A stretch of DNA of 64,000 bases from CAWAYR01 sp050250875 (GTDB lineage Bacteria; Acidobacteriota; Vicinamibacteria; Vicinamibacterales; UBA2999): positions 1 to 64,000 of the forward strand of contig JBFWNV010000014.1 of the NCBI GenBank assembly GCA_050250875.1. Reading direction: 5' to 3'. The notes under the pieces are model-generated. The model saw only the letters and a program-made list of their open reading frames with translations, made no database searches and had not been told where the DNA came from. The stretch's first letter is position 1; every line of letters starts with the position of its first letter. This document shows, piece after piece, positions 53,404-61,299 of this stretch. The translations under genes were made by a program, and so were the position numbers.

Positions 53404-55095
53404 CTAAATCTCCATGACCACCGGCAGCACCATCGGCCGCCGGCCGGTCCGTTTCTTCAGGAAGCGGCGCAGCTCGCCGCGGATGCGTTCCTTGATCAGC
53501 CCCTCGTCGGTGCGCTCGGCGGCGGAGCAGTCGTCGATGACGCCGGCCAGGAAGCCCGCACCGTCTTCGAGCACGTTGCCGGCCTCGGCCTCGGGGACGA
53601 AGCCGCGGGCGACCAGCTCGGGCATGCCTTCGCGCCGGCCGGTCTGCCGGTTGACGACGACCACCGGCACGACCAGGCCGTCGGCGGCGAGGTGACGCCG
53701 GTCGCGCAGCATCTCGTCGTCGACGCTGCCGCTGCGGGTGCCGTCGATGAGCACCCGGCCGGTGGCGACGGTGTCGACGACGCGGCCGCCCTCGCGATCG
53801 AAGCGGACGCGGTGGCCGTTCTCGGCGAGCAGCACCCGGGTCGGCGCCGGCAGCCCGCCGGTGACCAGCTCGGCGACGCGGGCGTGGCGGGCCAGCTGCC
53901 GGAACTCGCCGTGCACCGGCACGAGGTAGCGCGGCCTGACCAGCGACAGCACCAGCTTCAGTTCGTCGACGCTGCCGTGGCCCGAGACGTGGACGTGGCG
54001 GGTCTCTTCGGTCACCACCTCGACCTGCCGCTTGGCCAGATGGTTGACGACGCGGCCGATCGCCTTTTCGTTGCCGGGGATGGCCCGCGCCGAGAGCACG
54101 ACGGTGTCGTCGGGACCGAGCGAGACGTGGCGATGATCGTCGATGGCGATGCGCGACAGCGCCGCCTGCGGCTCGCCCTGCGAGCCGGTGACCAGGCACA
54201 CGACGTCGCCGGCGCGGAAGCTGGCGACGTCGGCGTCCTTGATCGCCACGCCGGTCGGTACCCGCAGGTAGCCCAGGCGCTGGGCGATCTGCGAGTTCTC
54301 CTGCATGCCGCGGCCGACGAAGGCGACACGGCGGTCGAACTTGGCGGCCAGGTCGACGATGATCTGCATGCGGTAGACGCTCGACGCGAAGGACGCCACC
54401 ACCACCTTGCCCTCGGTGGTCGCGAACACCTCGTCGAAGGCGTCGATCACGTCGGTCTCCGATCCGGTCACGCCGCGCCGATCGACGTTGGTGCTGTCGG
54501 CGAAGAGCGCCAGGACCCCGGCGTTGCCGAGTTCGGCCAGCCGGCGCAGATCGGTGGGCTGGTGATCGAGCGGGGTGTAGTCGATCTTGAAGTCGCCGGT
54601 GTGGATCAGCACGCCCTGCGGCGTGTGCAGCGCGACCGCCACGCAGTCGGGCGTGCTGTGGGTGACGCGGATGAACTCGATGGTGAACGGCCCGACGCTC
54701 ACCCGGTCGCCGGGCACCACCGCGCGCGCCTGCGGCTCGAGATCCAGGCCGTGCTCCTCGAGCTTGTGGGCGACCAGCGCCAGCGTGAACGGCGTGCCGC
54801 AGACCGGGCCATCGACGCGCGGCAGGACGTAGGGCACCGCGCCGATGTGATCCTCGTGCCCGTGGGTGAGGACGAGCGCGGCGACGCGGCCGCCGCGGCT
54901 GTCGAGATAGTCGAGGGCCGGCACGACGAGGTCCACGCCGGGCAGGTCGGCTTCGGGAAACATCGAGCCGGCGTCGATGAGGATGGTCGTCTCCCCACAC
55001 GACACCGCCAGCATGTTCAGCCCGAACTCGCCGAGCCCTCCGAGCGGCACGACATCGACCGCAGGCGCGACCTGCGCGTCACTCGACACGGACAT
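53404..55095 (-). CDS. rnj: Ribonuclease J
   Basis: The protein is 563 aa, a beta-CASP metallo-beta-lactamase. Motifs are VPLGGLGEFGLNM, the metal site LTHGHEDHIGAVPY, IHTGDFKIDYTP, ADSTNVDRRG and the C-terminal VSGHGSVDELKLVL plus VPVHGEFRQL. It is a 5'-3' exo/endoribonuclease for mRNA and rRNA processing. I chose the ATG at 55095. A GTG 21 bases upstream is less likely. The upstream gap of about 170 bases is unusually long for this genome and may be regulatory. Confidence 0.95.
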   Translation of the reverse strand: MSVSSDAQVAPAVDVVPLGGLGEFGLNMLAVSCGETTILIDAGSMFPEADLPGVDLVVPALDYLDSRGGRVAALVLTHGHEDHIGAVPYVLPRVDGPVCGTPFTLALVAHKLEEHGLDLEPQARAVVPGDRVSVGPFTIEFIRVTHSTPDCVAVALHTPQGVLIHTGDFKIDYTPLDHQPTDLRRLAELGNAGVLALFADSTNVDRRGVTGSETDVIDAFDEVFATTEGKVVVASFASSVYRMQIIVDLAAKFDRRVAFVGRGMQENSQIAQRLGYLRVPTGVAIKDADVASFRAGDVVCLVTGSQGEPQAALSRIAIDDHRHVSLGPDDTVVLSARAIPGNEKAIGRVVNHLAKRQVEVVTEETRHVHVSGHGSVDELKLVLSLVRPRYLVPVHGEFRQLARHARVAELVTGGLPAPTRVLLAENGHRVRFDREGGRVVDTVATGRVLIDGTRSGSVDDEMLRDRRHLAADGLVVPVVVVNRQTGRREGMPELVARGFVPEAEAGNVLEDGAGFLAGVIDDCSAAERTDEGLIKERIRGELRRFLKKRTGRRPMVLPVVMEI

Positions 55096-55271
55096 AGGAA
55101 TCCCAGCCGGGTCCACGACCCGGACGCGGCGCAGGGCGGAGCAGGCCGTCTGGCAACGGCACGCACGACACCCCGTCGGCCATCGGCGAGACGTCGCCGA
55201 CGCACACGAACCGACGTTCCGGACGGCTGGGCGCCTCCGGAGGACTTGCTGGCGGGTTGGGCGAGACTATA
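55096..55271 (-). promoter_or_regulatory. Long leader region of the RNase J gene
   Basis: TATAGT (minus strand, 55271-55266) overlaps the rsmA stop codon and could start a transcript near 55259, leaving a leader of about 164 bases before RNase J. A 34-codon open frame (ATG 55183) ends inside the RNase J start region. Neither is proven functional. Confidence 0.3.
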
Positions 55272-56097
55272 GCACAGCCGCGGCCCCGACGGCGGCCCGC
55301 CACGTGTCCGCAAGTGCCGAGAATTCAACGAGCTGCAGGGTCTCGGGGCGGCGGACCGGATCGACGCCGGCGGCGCGCAGCACGGCGGCCGCGTCGATGC
55401 GGTCGGCCGTGCCCAGGGCCTTGAGCGCGTTGCCCAGGGTCTTGCGGCGCTGGGTGAACGCGGCACGGACGAGCCGGGTCACGTCGCGGGGATGCGTCAC
55501 GCCGGGAGCCAGCCCGCGGAAGCGCAGCCGGACCAGCGCCGATCGCACCGCCGGCACCGGCCGGAACGCCCCCGGCGGCACCGCCAGCAGCGGCGTCACG
55601 TCGGCATAGAGCGAGGTCAGCAGCGTGAGCACGCCGTAGTCGCCGGTGCCCGGCACGGCGACGAGCCGGTCGGCCACTTCGGCCTGGAGCATCAGCGTCG
55701 CATCGCCGACCTCGGGGTGCGACGCGGCGATGTCGAGCAGCCGGAACAGGATTGGCGACGACAAGTTGTAGGGCAGGTTGCCCACCACGCGCACCGGCCC
55801 GGCGGTCGGACGGCGCCACTCCGCCATCAGCCGTTCCCAGTCCTGGGCCAGGAAGTCGCCGGTGACGACCTGCAGGTTGGGCAGGCCGCGGGCGGCGAGC
55901 GCCGCCGCGAGATCGCGATCGACCTCCACGGCCAGGACATGGCCGGCCTGCTCGGCCAGCGGCAGCGTCAACGCCCCGCGGCCGGGGCCGATCTCGACGA
56001 TGTCGTCGGTGGCGCCGACCGCACAGGCGGCGATCACCTTGGCCTGCCAGGCCGGTTCGAGGAAGTGCTGGCCGAAGCGCTTGCGGGCGCGGTTCAC
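55267..56097 (-). CDS. rsmA: 16S rRNA dimethyladenosine transferase
   Basis: The protein is 276 aa. It begins RARKRFGQHFLEP, with the SAM site VEIGPGRGALTLPLAE, the catalytic NLPYNLSSPILF (NLPY motif), and PGAFRPVPAVRSALVRL followed by FTQRRKTLGNAL. It dimethylates A1518 and A1519 of 16S rRNA. The GTG at 56097 is the first possible start after an in-frame stop. It overlaps the stop of a candidate 46-codon upstream frame (GTGA). Confidence 0.96.
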   Translation of the reverse strand: MNRARKRFGQHFLEPAWQAKVIAACAVGATDDIVEIGPGRGALTLPLAEQAGHVLAVEVDRDLAAALAARGLPNLQVVTGDFLAQDWERLMAEWRRPTAGPVRVVGNLPYNLSSPILFRLLDIAASHPEVGDATLMLQAEVADRLVAVPGTGDYGVLTLLTSLYADVTPLLAVPPGAFRPVPAVRSALVRLRFRGLAPGVTHPRDVTRLVRAAFTQRRKTLGNALKALGTADRIDAAAVLRAAGVDPVRRPETLQLVEFSALADTWRAAVGAAAVL

Positions 56098-56234
56098 TCG
56101 CGACGCTCCGCCTCGGTCAGACGAGCCTGGCGCAGCGGCTGCGCCTCGCGCGCTGCAGTGTCATCTGGCCCGTCCTCCCTTCGGTCCGGGCGGGCGCAGA
56201 CGCCTCGAGAGGCACGACGGAACACCTGGCTCAT
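56094..56234 (-). CDS. Candidate 46-aa upstream reading frame coupled to rsmA
   Basis: A frame from ATG 56234 to a TGA that overlaps the rsmA GTG (GTGA) encodes 46 residues, Arg-, Ala- and Asp/Glu-rich (MSQVFRRASRGVCARP at the start). Third-position GC (about 74%) is lower than in neighbouring genes, and part of the frame lies in a 16-bp inverted repeat. The stop/start overlap mimics real gene pairs here, but no homologue is known to me. It may be a coupling leader or chance. Confidence 0.28.
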   Translation of the reverse strand: MSQVFRRASRGVCARPDRREDGPDDTAAREAQPLRQARLTEAERRE

Positions 56235-56265
56235 CTGTACGTCATTCTCGCCTCTCGAGGCGTCT
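56198..56265. repeat. Perfect 16-bp inverted repeat with 36-base loop
   Basis: AGACGCCTCGAGAGGC (56198-56213) is mirrored exactly by GCCTCTCGAGGCGTCT (56250-56265). The right arm overlaps the last two bases of the zincin gene's stop codon (TAG, 56264-56266) and the left arm lies in the candidate small frame before rsmA. It could be a terminator-like stem, a mobile-element end pair or a protein site. No T-run is present. Confidence 0.75.
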
Positions 56266-56674
56266 AGTGCGCGTCGCCGTCCTCGGGCTCGCCCTCGCCG
56301 CGCCAGTACCGCTCCTCGATGGCCATGATCTCGTCTTCGCTCATGCCGAAGTAATGGCCGAGCTCGTGGATGAGAGTTTCGCCGATCACGCCGACGACGT
56401 CGCCGTCGGCCTCGGCGTCCTCTTCGATCGGCCGCTGGAACAACAGTACGCGGTCGGGCAGGTCGTTGCCGTGGTCCCAGCGGCGCTCGGTGAGCGGCGT
56501 GCCCTGGTAGAGCCCGAGCAGCGTGTCGGGAGGCTCGATCTCCATCTCGGCGAGGAGCTGAGGCGAAGGCGCCTCTTCGATGACGATGGCGACATTGCGG
56601 ACGTGGTCGGCGAAGCGCTGCGGGATCGAGTCGATGGCCTCGGCGACCAGCGCGCGGAAGCGCTCGCGGGTCAT
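56264..56674 (-). CDS. Zincin-like metallopeptidase family protein
   Basis: The protein is 136 aa. The HExxH motif HELGHYFGMSED lies near the C-terminus, preceded by the family-typical DLPDRVLLFQRPIEED stretch, matching the small 'possible zinc metallopeptidase' family (DUF1025/MtfA-unrelated). The acidic tail is short. The function is not established for the family. The ATG at 56674 overlaps the nth stop (ATGA). The gene ends within an inverted repeat. Confidence 0.87.
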   Translation of the reverse strand: MTRERFRALVAEAIDSIPQRFADHVRNVAIVIEEAPSPQLLAEMEIEPPDTLLGLYQGTPLTERRWDHGNDLPDRVLLFQRPIEEDAEADGDVVGVIGETLIHELGHYFGMSEDEIMAIEERYWRGEGEPEDGDAH

Positions 56675-57396
56675 GATCGGCGGCGCGCCGCCGTGGCGCG
56701 GCGGCGCGCGGGGGCGCCGCCCGCCGCCCGTCCGGTGGTCCGGCGCGGCGCCCGGGGCGCGGCGGTGACGGCGAACGGGCACAGCGTGCGGGCGTGGCAG
56801 AGCGCGCACTGCGGCGTCGGCCGGCAGATTCGGCGGCCGTGGAGGATGAGCGTGTCGGACGCGCGCGTCCAGCGGTCGGCCGGCCACAGTGCGGTGAGTT
56901 CGGCCTCGGCCTTCACGGCGTCGTCGGTGTGGATGAGGCCGAGCCGCCTGGCGACGCGCAGCACGTGGCGGTCGACCGGCAGTCCCGGCACGCCCAGGGC
57001 GTGGCCGAGCACGACGTTGGCGGTTTTGCGGCCGACGCCCGGCAGCGCGACGAGTGCCGCCATGTCGGCCGGCACCTCGCCGCCGTGCCTGGCGACGAGC
57101 GCCTGCGACAACCCGATCACCGCCTTGGCCTTCTGACGGAAGAAGCCGGTGGCGTGGATCAGCGCTTCGACATCGGCCGGCGCGGCGGCGGCCAGCGCCG
57201 CCGGCGACGGATACCGGGCGAACAGCGCCGGCGTCACCGCGTTCACGCGCGCGTCGGTGGACTGCGCCGAGAGCACCGTCGCGACCAGCAGTTCGAACGG
57301 CGTGCGATAGGCGAGCTCGGTGTCGGCGTCGGGATGATGGCGGGTGAGCGCGTCGAGGATCGCGACGGCGCGCGCCCGCGGCGTCGCCCTGGCCAC
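56671..57396 (-). CDS. nth: Endonuclease III
   Basis: The protein is 241 aa. A HhH-GPD DNA glycosylase domain has LVATVLSAQSTDARVN, the hairpin-helix-hairpin LPGVGRKTANVVLGHA with the catalytic Lys, and VDRHVLRVARRLGL with the catalytic Asp. The 4Fe-4S cluster loop CRPTPQCALCHARTLC (C-x6-C-x2-C-x5-C) is intact. It removes oxidised pyrimidines. The C-terminal ~30 residues are an extra Arg/Ala-rich tail. The start is a GTG close to the DUF3467 stop. Confidence 0.96.
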   Translation of the reverse strand: MARATPRARAVAILDALTRHHPDADTELAYRTPFELLVATVLSAQSTDARVNAVTPALFARYPSPAALAAAAPADVEALIHATGFFRQKAKAVIGLSQALVARHGGEVPADMAALVALPGVGRKTANVVLGHALGVPGLPVDRHVLRVARRLGLIHTDDAVKAEAELTALWPADRWTRASDTLILHGRRICRPTPQCALCHARTLCPFAVTAAPRAPRRTTGRAAGGAPARRRATAARRRS

Positions 57397-57397
57397 G

Positions 57398-57709
57398 TCA
57401 GTGCACCGGTCCCTTGGGACCCTGGTTGGCCGTCGACTCGGTGTAGACGCGCAGGTTCTCCTGCAGGGCAGCGACCAGCGGGCCGATGAACTGCACCGGC
57501 AGCACGATGCGCGCCCGCACCGGCGCGCGGACCACGTGCTCGTGCTCGGCCTCGCGGATCTCGCGCTCCGACAACGGCTGCACTTCGCAGAAGGTCAGCG
57601 TGAAGTCGAACGGCGTGTGGGCGACGGCGCAGAAATTGGCGTAGGTGCGCTCGGGGCCCGGCCCGTCGTCGGGCACGATGGTGAAGTTGATCTGCTTGTG
57701 GTCGGCCAT
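57398..57709 (-). CDS. DUF3467 family protein
   Basis: The protein is 103 aa. The pattern INFTIVPDDG..., ANFCAVAHTPFDFTLTFCEV and a C-terminal RARIVLPVQFIGPLVAALQENL matches the small DUF3467 family of unknown function. No membrane segment or catalytic motif is seen. It lies between lexA and nth on the same strand, 1 base before nth, suggesting co-expression with DNA-repair genes. I give no function. Confidence 0.88.
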   Translation of the reverse strand: MADHKQINFTIVPDDGPGPERTYANFCAVAHTPFDFTLTFCEVQPLSEREIREAEHEHVVRAPVRARIVLPVQFIGPLVAALQENLRVYTESTANQGPKGPVH

Positions 57710-57755
57710 CGCGCTAGCTTACCAGCGCGGCGGCCGCCGCCCGACGCCAGTGGTT

Positions 57756-58364
57756 CTAGTAGCGGCGCATCACACCGACGACGACGCCCTGGATCTGCAC
57801 GTCGGTGGGATCGGCATAGATCGGCTGCATCGTCGGATTCGCCGGCTGCAGGCGAATGCGGCCGCTTTCGCGGTAGAACGTCTTCAGGGTGGCATCGGCG
57901 CCCTTGAGCAGCGCGACGACCATCTCGCCGTTGTTCGCGGTCTTGCGATCCTCGACCACCACCCAGTCGCCGTCGCGGATCTGCTCGTCGATCATCGAGT
58001 CGCCGCGCACGCGCAGTACGTAGGTGTCGCGGCGCGGATCGACCAGCGACTCGGGGACGGCGATGGTCTCGCTGGTCGCGATGGCCTCGATGGGCTGGCC
58101 GGCGGCCACGTAGCCGAGCAGGGGCAGGTCCAAGCTGCGTCCGCCGCTGCGGCCCGGCAGCAGCTCGACCGAGCGGCTGCGGTTCCACGACCGCTTGATG
58201 AACCCCTTGGTCTCGAGGTTGGTCATGTGCTTGTGCACGGTGGCCAGCGACGACAGCCCGAACCGGCGGCCGATCTCTTCCAGACTCGGCGCGTAGCCGT
58301 GCTGCTGGATGAACTCGTTCAAGTAGTCGAGAATCTCGCGCTGCCGTTTGGTGAGCGGTTGCAC
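57756..58364 (-). CDS. lexA: LexA repressor
   Basis: The protein is 202 aa, the standard length. The winged HTH (LTKRQREILDYLNEFIQQHG, then FGLSSLATVHKHMTNLE) is followed by the self-cleavage site Ala88-Gly89 in GYVAAGQPIE. The Ser-Lys dyad is Ser123 (GDSMIDE) and Lys161 (ATLKTFY). It represses the SOS regulon and cleaves itself when RecA is activated. The GTG at 58364 follows a GGAGG Shine-Dalgarno. A TTGACT-N17-TATCCT promoter lies upstream. Confidence 0.96.
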   Translation of the reverse strand: MQPLTKRQREILDYLNEFIQQHGYAPSLEEIGRRFGLSSLATVHKHMTNLETKGFIKRSWNRSRSVELLPGRSGGRSLDLPLLGYVAAGQPIEAIATSETIAVPESLVDPRRDTYVLRVRGDSMIDEQIRDGDWVVVEDRKTANNGEMVVALLKGADATLKTFYRESGRIRLQPANPTMQPIYADPTDVQIQGVVVGVMRRY

Positions 58365-58439
58365 CGGCGCCTCCTTGCGGCACCGCAGCTGCGGCCCGCG
58401 TGACGCGAAGAAACGGCCAAAGCCGTGAATTACCGCGGC

Positions 58440-58468
58440 AGGATAGTCAAACAAAAGGCGAAAGTCAA
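58440..58468 (-). promoter_or_regulatory. lexA promoter with a TTGACT direct repeat
   Basis: On the minus strand TTGACT (58468-58463), a 17-base spacer and TATCCT (58445-58440) form a good sigma-70 promoter. A second TTGACT (58450-58445) overlaps the -10 by one base, giving a direct repeat with 18-base spacing. This could be the LexA operator for autoregulation, which is inferred. Confidence 0.55.
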
Positions 58469-58499
58469 CCGCCCGGTCCGCTATCATGCCGCCGACGTG

Positions 58500-59441
58500 A
58501 TGCTGCCGCTTCGCCTGCCACCGCCGCGCCCCCTCGACGTCACGACGGTGGGCGAGAACAGCATCGACCTGGTCGCCGTGGTCGACGGCCACCCCGCACC
58601 AGACTCCAAGGTCGAGATGCGCGAGTTCGCGCGGCTGCCGGGTGGCGAGTCGGCGACGGCCGCGGTGGCGTTGGCCCGCGTCGGCTGCCGGGTGCGCTAC
58701 ATCGGACGCTTCGGCGACGACGACTTCGGCCGCCAGGGCCTGGCGAGCCTGCGTAACGAAGGGGTGGACGTCAGCGCGGTCGTCGTCGTGCCCGGCGTGA
58801 CCAGCCGGTTCGCGATCATCCTCGTCGATCGCCTCGCGGGCCACCGTACCGTCATCTGGAACCTGGATCCCGGCCTGCACATGGCCGCCGCCGACGTCCC
58901 CGACGACGCCCTCGCTCAGACGCGCGTGCTGCTCGTCAACAGCCAGGAGCCGGCCGTGATGGCCGAGGTCGCCGAACGCGCGCGGCGCGCCCACGTCCGC
59001 ACCGTCGTGGACGTCGAGCGCGTCCGCCCCGGTGTCGATCGGCTGCTGCGGGCGATGGACGTCGTCATCGCCGCCGACGGCTTTCCCGAGGCCTTCACCG
59101 GCGTCCGGGAACGGGGCGCGGCGCTCGCCGCGCTGCAGCAGGCCTGCGGCGCCGCCGTGGTCTGCGTCACCCTCGGCGACGAGGGCAGTCTCGCGCGGGC
59201 CGGCGGCCGCGAGATCCGCACCCCGGCCTTCGCCGTCGACGTCGTCGACACCACCGGGGCCGGGGACGTCTTCCGCGCCGGGTTCGTCGCCGGGTGGCTC
59301 GCCGCCGGCGACGGCGCCCGCCTCGAGGAGGTGCTTCGCTGGGCCAACGCCATGGCGGCGCTCAACTGCCGGGGGCTCGGCGCCAGGGCCGCCAGCCCGA
59401 CCGTCACGGAAGTGCACGCGCTCCTCGCCCGGGGCATGTAA
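58500..59441 (+). CDS. PfkB-family carbohydrate kinase
   Basis: The protein is 313 aa. The N-terminal VGENSIDLVAVVDG and GGESATAAVALARVGCRV fit PfkB signature 1, and the C-terminal VVDTTGAGDVFRAGFVAG is signature 2 with the catalytic Asp. It phosphorylates a sugar or nucleoside. The substrate (ribose, fructose, ketodeoxygluconate and others) cannot be assigned. Start is the ATG at 58500. A GTG 3 bases upstream is also possible. TATCAT lies just upstream. It is divergent from lexA. Confidence 0.9.
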   Translation: MLPLRLPPPRPLDVTTVGENSIDLVAVVDGHPAPDSKVEMREFARLPGGESATAAVALARVGCRVRYIGRFGDDDFGRQGLASLRNEGVDVSAVVVVPGVTSRFAIILVDRLAGHRTVIWNLDPGLHMAAADVPDDALAQTRVLLVNSQEPAVMAEVAERARRAHVRTVVDVERVRPGVDRLLRAMDVVIAADGFPEAFTGVRERGAALAALQQACGAAVVCVTLGDEGSLARAGGREIRTPAFAVDVVDTTGAGDVFRAGFVAGWLAAGDGARLEEVLRWANAMAALNCRGLGARAASPTVTEVHALLARGM

Positions 59442-59486
59442 CCTTCGGCCTGCGCTTCCGGTCCAACTGCTTCGAGACCACGTGTC

Positions 59487-60110
59487 ATGCCAGCCGACGT
59501 CTCCTCTCTCCGGTGGCCGGCGCCGACGGCGGCGATGACCGATCGTCCGGCCACCGCGCCGGCCGTCGACGCGAGCGCCGACGACGCCGCGCTGGTCGAG
59601 GCCGCGCGGGCCGGCTCGGCCGGGGCCTTCGACGTGCTCGTCACCCGCCATCGCCGCGCCGTCTATCAGCTCTGCTACCGCTACGTGCATCACCATGACG
59701 ACGCCGCCGACCTCACGCAGGACACGTTCGTGCGGGCCTGGAAGGCGCTCGGCACGTTCCGTGGCCAGGCCCGGTTTTCGACCTGGCTCTACCGCATCGC
59801 GGTCAACGTCAGCCTGAACAGGGTCGCCGCCCGCACACCGCCGGCCGACCCGCTCGACGCCGAGACGCTGGTGGACCACCGCCAGGCGCGCCCCGGGGAC
59901 GCGCTGCTGGCCGCCGAGCGCGCGGCGCAGGTGCGGACCGCGATCGCCGGGCTGCCGCCGCGCCAGCGGGCCGTGCTCATCCTTCGCCTCTATCACGAGC
60001 TGTCGCACCAGGAAGTCGCCGCCATCGTCGGCACCAGCGTGGGGGCCGTGAAAGCCAACGTCTTCCACGCCCTGGCGAACCTGCGCACGCGGCTCGGGGC
60101 CCGCCCATGA
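59487..60110 (+). CDS. ECF RNA polymerase sigma factor
   Basis: The protein is 207 aa. Region 2 (VYQLCYRYVHHHDDAADLTQ, then FVRAWKALGTFRGQARFSTW and LYRIAVNVSLNRV) and region 4 (LPPRQRAVLILRLYHELSHQEVA, then VGAVKANVFHALANLR) are complete. Either the first ATG or an internal ATG at 59535 could be the start. It overlaps the downstream anti-sigma by 4 bases (ATGA). The target regulon is not known. A weak RpoE-like element (GTAACCT, N17, TCCAA) precedes it. Confidence 0.92.
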   Translation: MPADVSSLRWPAPTAAMTDRPATAPAVDASADDAALVEAARAGSAGAFDVLVTRHRRAVYQLCYRYVHHHDDAADLTQDTFVRAWKALGTFRGQARFSTWLYRIAVNVSLNRVAARTPPADPLDAETLVDHRQARPGDALLAAERAAQVRTAIAGLPPRQRAVLILRLYHELSHQEVAAIVGTSVGAVKANVFHALANLRTRLGARP

Positions 60111-60703
60111 CGCCGTGCCTCTCGCCCGACGAACTGATAGATGTCGCCGACGGCGTGCTGCCAGCCGACCGCATGGCCCACGTCGCGTCCTGTCGCAGCT
60201 GTCGCGAGCGAGCGCGGGAGCTGACGACGACCCTGGCCGAGATCGCCGGCGTCGAGGTGCCGGAACCGTCACCGGACTTCTGGCTGACGCTGAACCGGCG
60301 CGTGCGGGTGGCAATCGCCGAGGACCAGCCGGCCGCACTCGGATGGCGCGCCTGGTTCGGCAGGCGCGCGGTCGTGCCGGTGGCCGGGATCGCGCTGGTG
60401 CTCGCGACGATCGCCGTCGGCCGCGACCGGCGGCCGACCGTCCGGCCGCCGGCGCCGGTGGCGCAGGCTCCGGCCGCGGCGCCGCTCGACGCGGCCGCGG
60501 TCGCGGCCGACGACGACGCCCTCGCCCTGGTGATGGCGCTGGCCGGCACGCTGCCTCCAGCCGACGGGAACGCCGAGGCCGACGCGCTGGCGCTGGCGCC
60601 CTTGCCCGACCTCGGCGACGTCGCCGCGGTCACGCTCACCAGCGACGAACTGGAGGCGCTCGAAGCGCTGCTGCGCGAGGCCGTGGATCGGCCCGAGTCA
60701 TGA
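60107..60703 (+). CDS. Zinc-finger anti-sigma factor
   Basis: The protein is 198 aa. The N-terminal zf-HC2-type elements are CLSPDELIDVADGVLPADRMAHVASCRSC, in which the His and the CxxC pair are present although the loop is short. One membrane segment (AVVPVAGIALVLATIAVG) follows. The C-terminal ~80 residues are Ala/Pro- and acid-rich. It pairs with the upstream ECF sigma and overlaps both neighbours (ATGA). The sensed signal is unknown. Confidence 0.85.
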   Translation: MTPCLSPDELIDVADGVLPADRMAHVASCRSCRERARELTTTLAEIAGVEVPEPSPDFWLTLNRRVRVAIAEDQPAALGWRAWFGRRAVVPVAGIALVLATIAVGRDRRPTVRPPAPVAQAPAAAPLDAAAVAADDDALALVMALAGTLPPADGNAEADALALAPLPDLGDVAAVTLTSDELEALEALLREAVDRPES

Positions 60704-61245
60704 CCGCCTGGATCGGGCCGATCGCCCGGCGCCTCGGCCTCGTCGTGGTGGCACTGCTGGCGGCGGCGCCGGCGACCGCGCAGACCACCGCGCCGCCGGC
60801 GGCCGGCGGCCCCGACGATCTCCGCCCCGCCGAAATCCAGCGACTGTTCGACGCCTACCTGGTCATGGAGGCGCAGCAGACGCTGGACCTGTCCGAGACG
60901 CAGTATCCGCCGTTCCTGACCCGCCTGCGCGCGCTGCAGGAGCTGCGGCGGCGGCAGCTGCAGGCACGGGCGCAGCTGCTCGGCGAACTCGCCCGGCTGA
61001 GCGCGCCGCGCGCGGCCGGCGACGAGGGCGTCATCCGCGAGCGGCTCGCCGCCCTGCAGGAACTCGAGTCGCGCCACGCCGCCGAGAGCCGCAAGGCCTA
61101 CGGCGAGATCGACGCGCTGCTGACGCCGCGCCAGCAGGCCCGCTTCCGGGTCTTCGAGGAGCGGATCGAGCGCCGCAAGATCGAGCTGATGCTCCGGGCC
61201 CGGCAGGGCGCCCGCCCGGGCCAGCGGCCGTTCCGGCGCCAGTGA
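60700..61245 (+). CDS. Periplasmic helical protein, possible Spy/CpxP-like
   Basis: The protein is 181 aa. A signal peptide (1-27, ATAQ) is followed by a long alpha-helical region rich in Arg, Glu and Leu (LSETQYPPFLTRLRALQELR, then LTPRQQARFRVFEERIERRK). The TPRQQARF element resembles the LTxxQ motif of Spy/CpxP-type periplasmic proteins. It is the third gene of the ECF locus, overlapping the anti-sigma stop, so it may be a sensed or regulated envelope partner. The family assignment is tentative. Confidence 0.68.
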   Translation: MTAWIGPIARRLGLVVVALLAAAPATAQTTAPPAAGGPDDLRPAEIQRLFDAYLVMEAQQTLDLSETQYPPFLTRLRALQELRRRQLQARAQLLGELARLSAPRAAGDEGVIRERLAALQELESRHAAESRKAYGEIDALLTPRQQARFRVFEERIERRKIELMLRARQGARPGQRPFRRQ

Positions 61246-61265
61246 TCGGCGCCGGCGAGCGCTGG

Positions 61266-61271
61266 TAGAAT
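61266..61271 (+). promoter_or_regulatory. -10 element before the 195-aa secreted protein
   Basis: TAGAAT lies 28 bases before the chosen ATG (61300), which would leave a leader of about 22 bases. It overlaps an alternative in-frame ATG at 61270, which is therefore less likely to be used. Confidence 0.35.
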
Positions 61272-61299
61272 GGTGGCGACGCAGCGGCGTCACGTCCAC

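Noticed and set aside
51565..55272. A 1235-codon plus-strand frame across ftsK and RNase J
   Set aside because: It is antisense to two complete, motif-rich genes and has no recognisable domain.
59438..59466. A second RpoE-like promoter (GTAACCT-N17-TCCAA) before the second ECF sigma gene
   Set aside because: Both boxes deviate from the pattern seen at 26289 and the -10 part is weak. Not listed as a feature.
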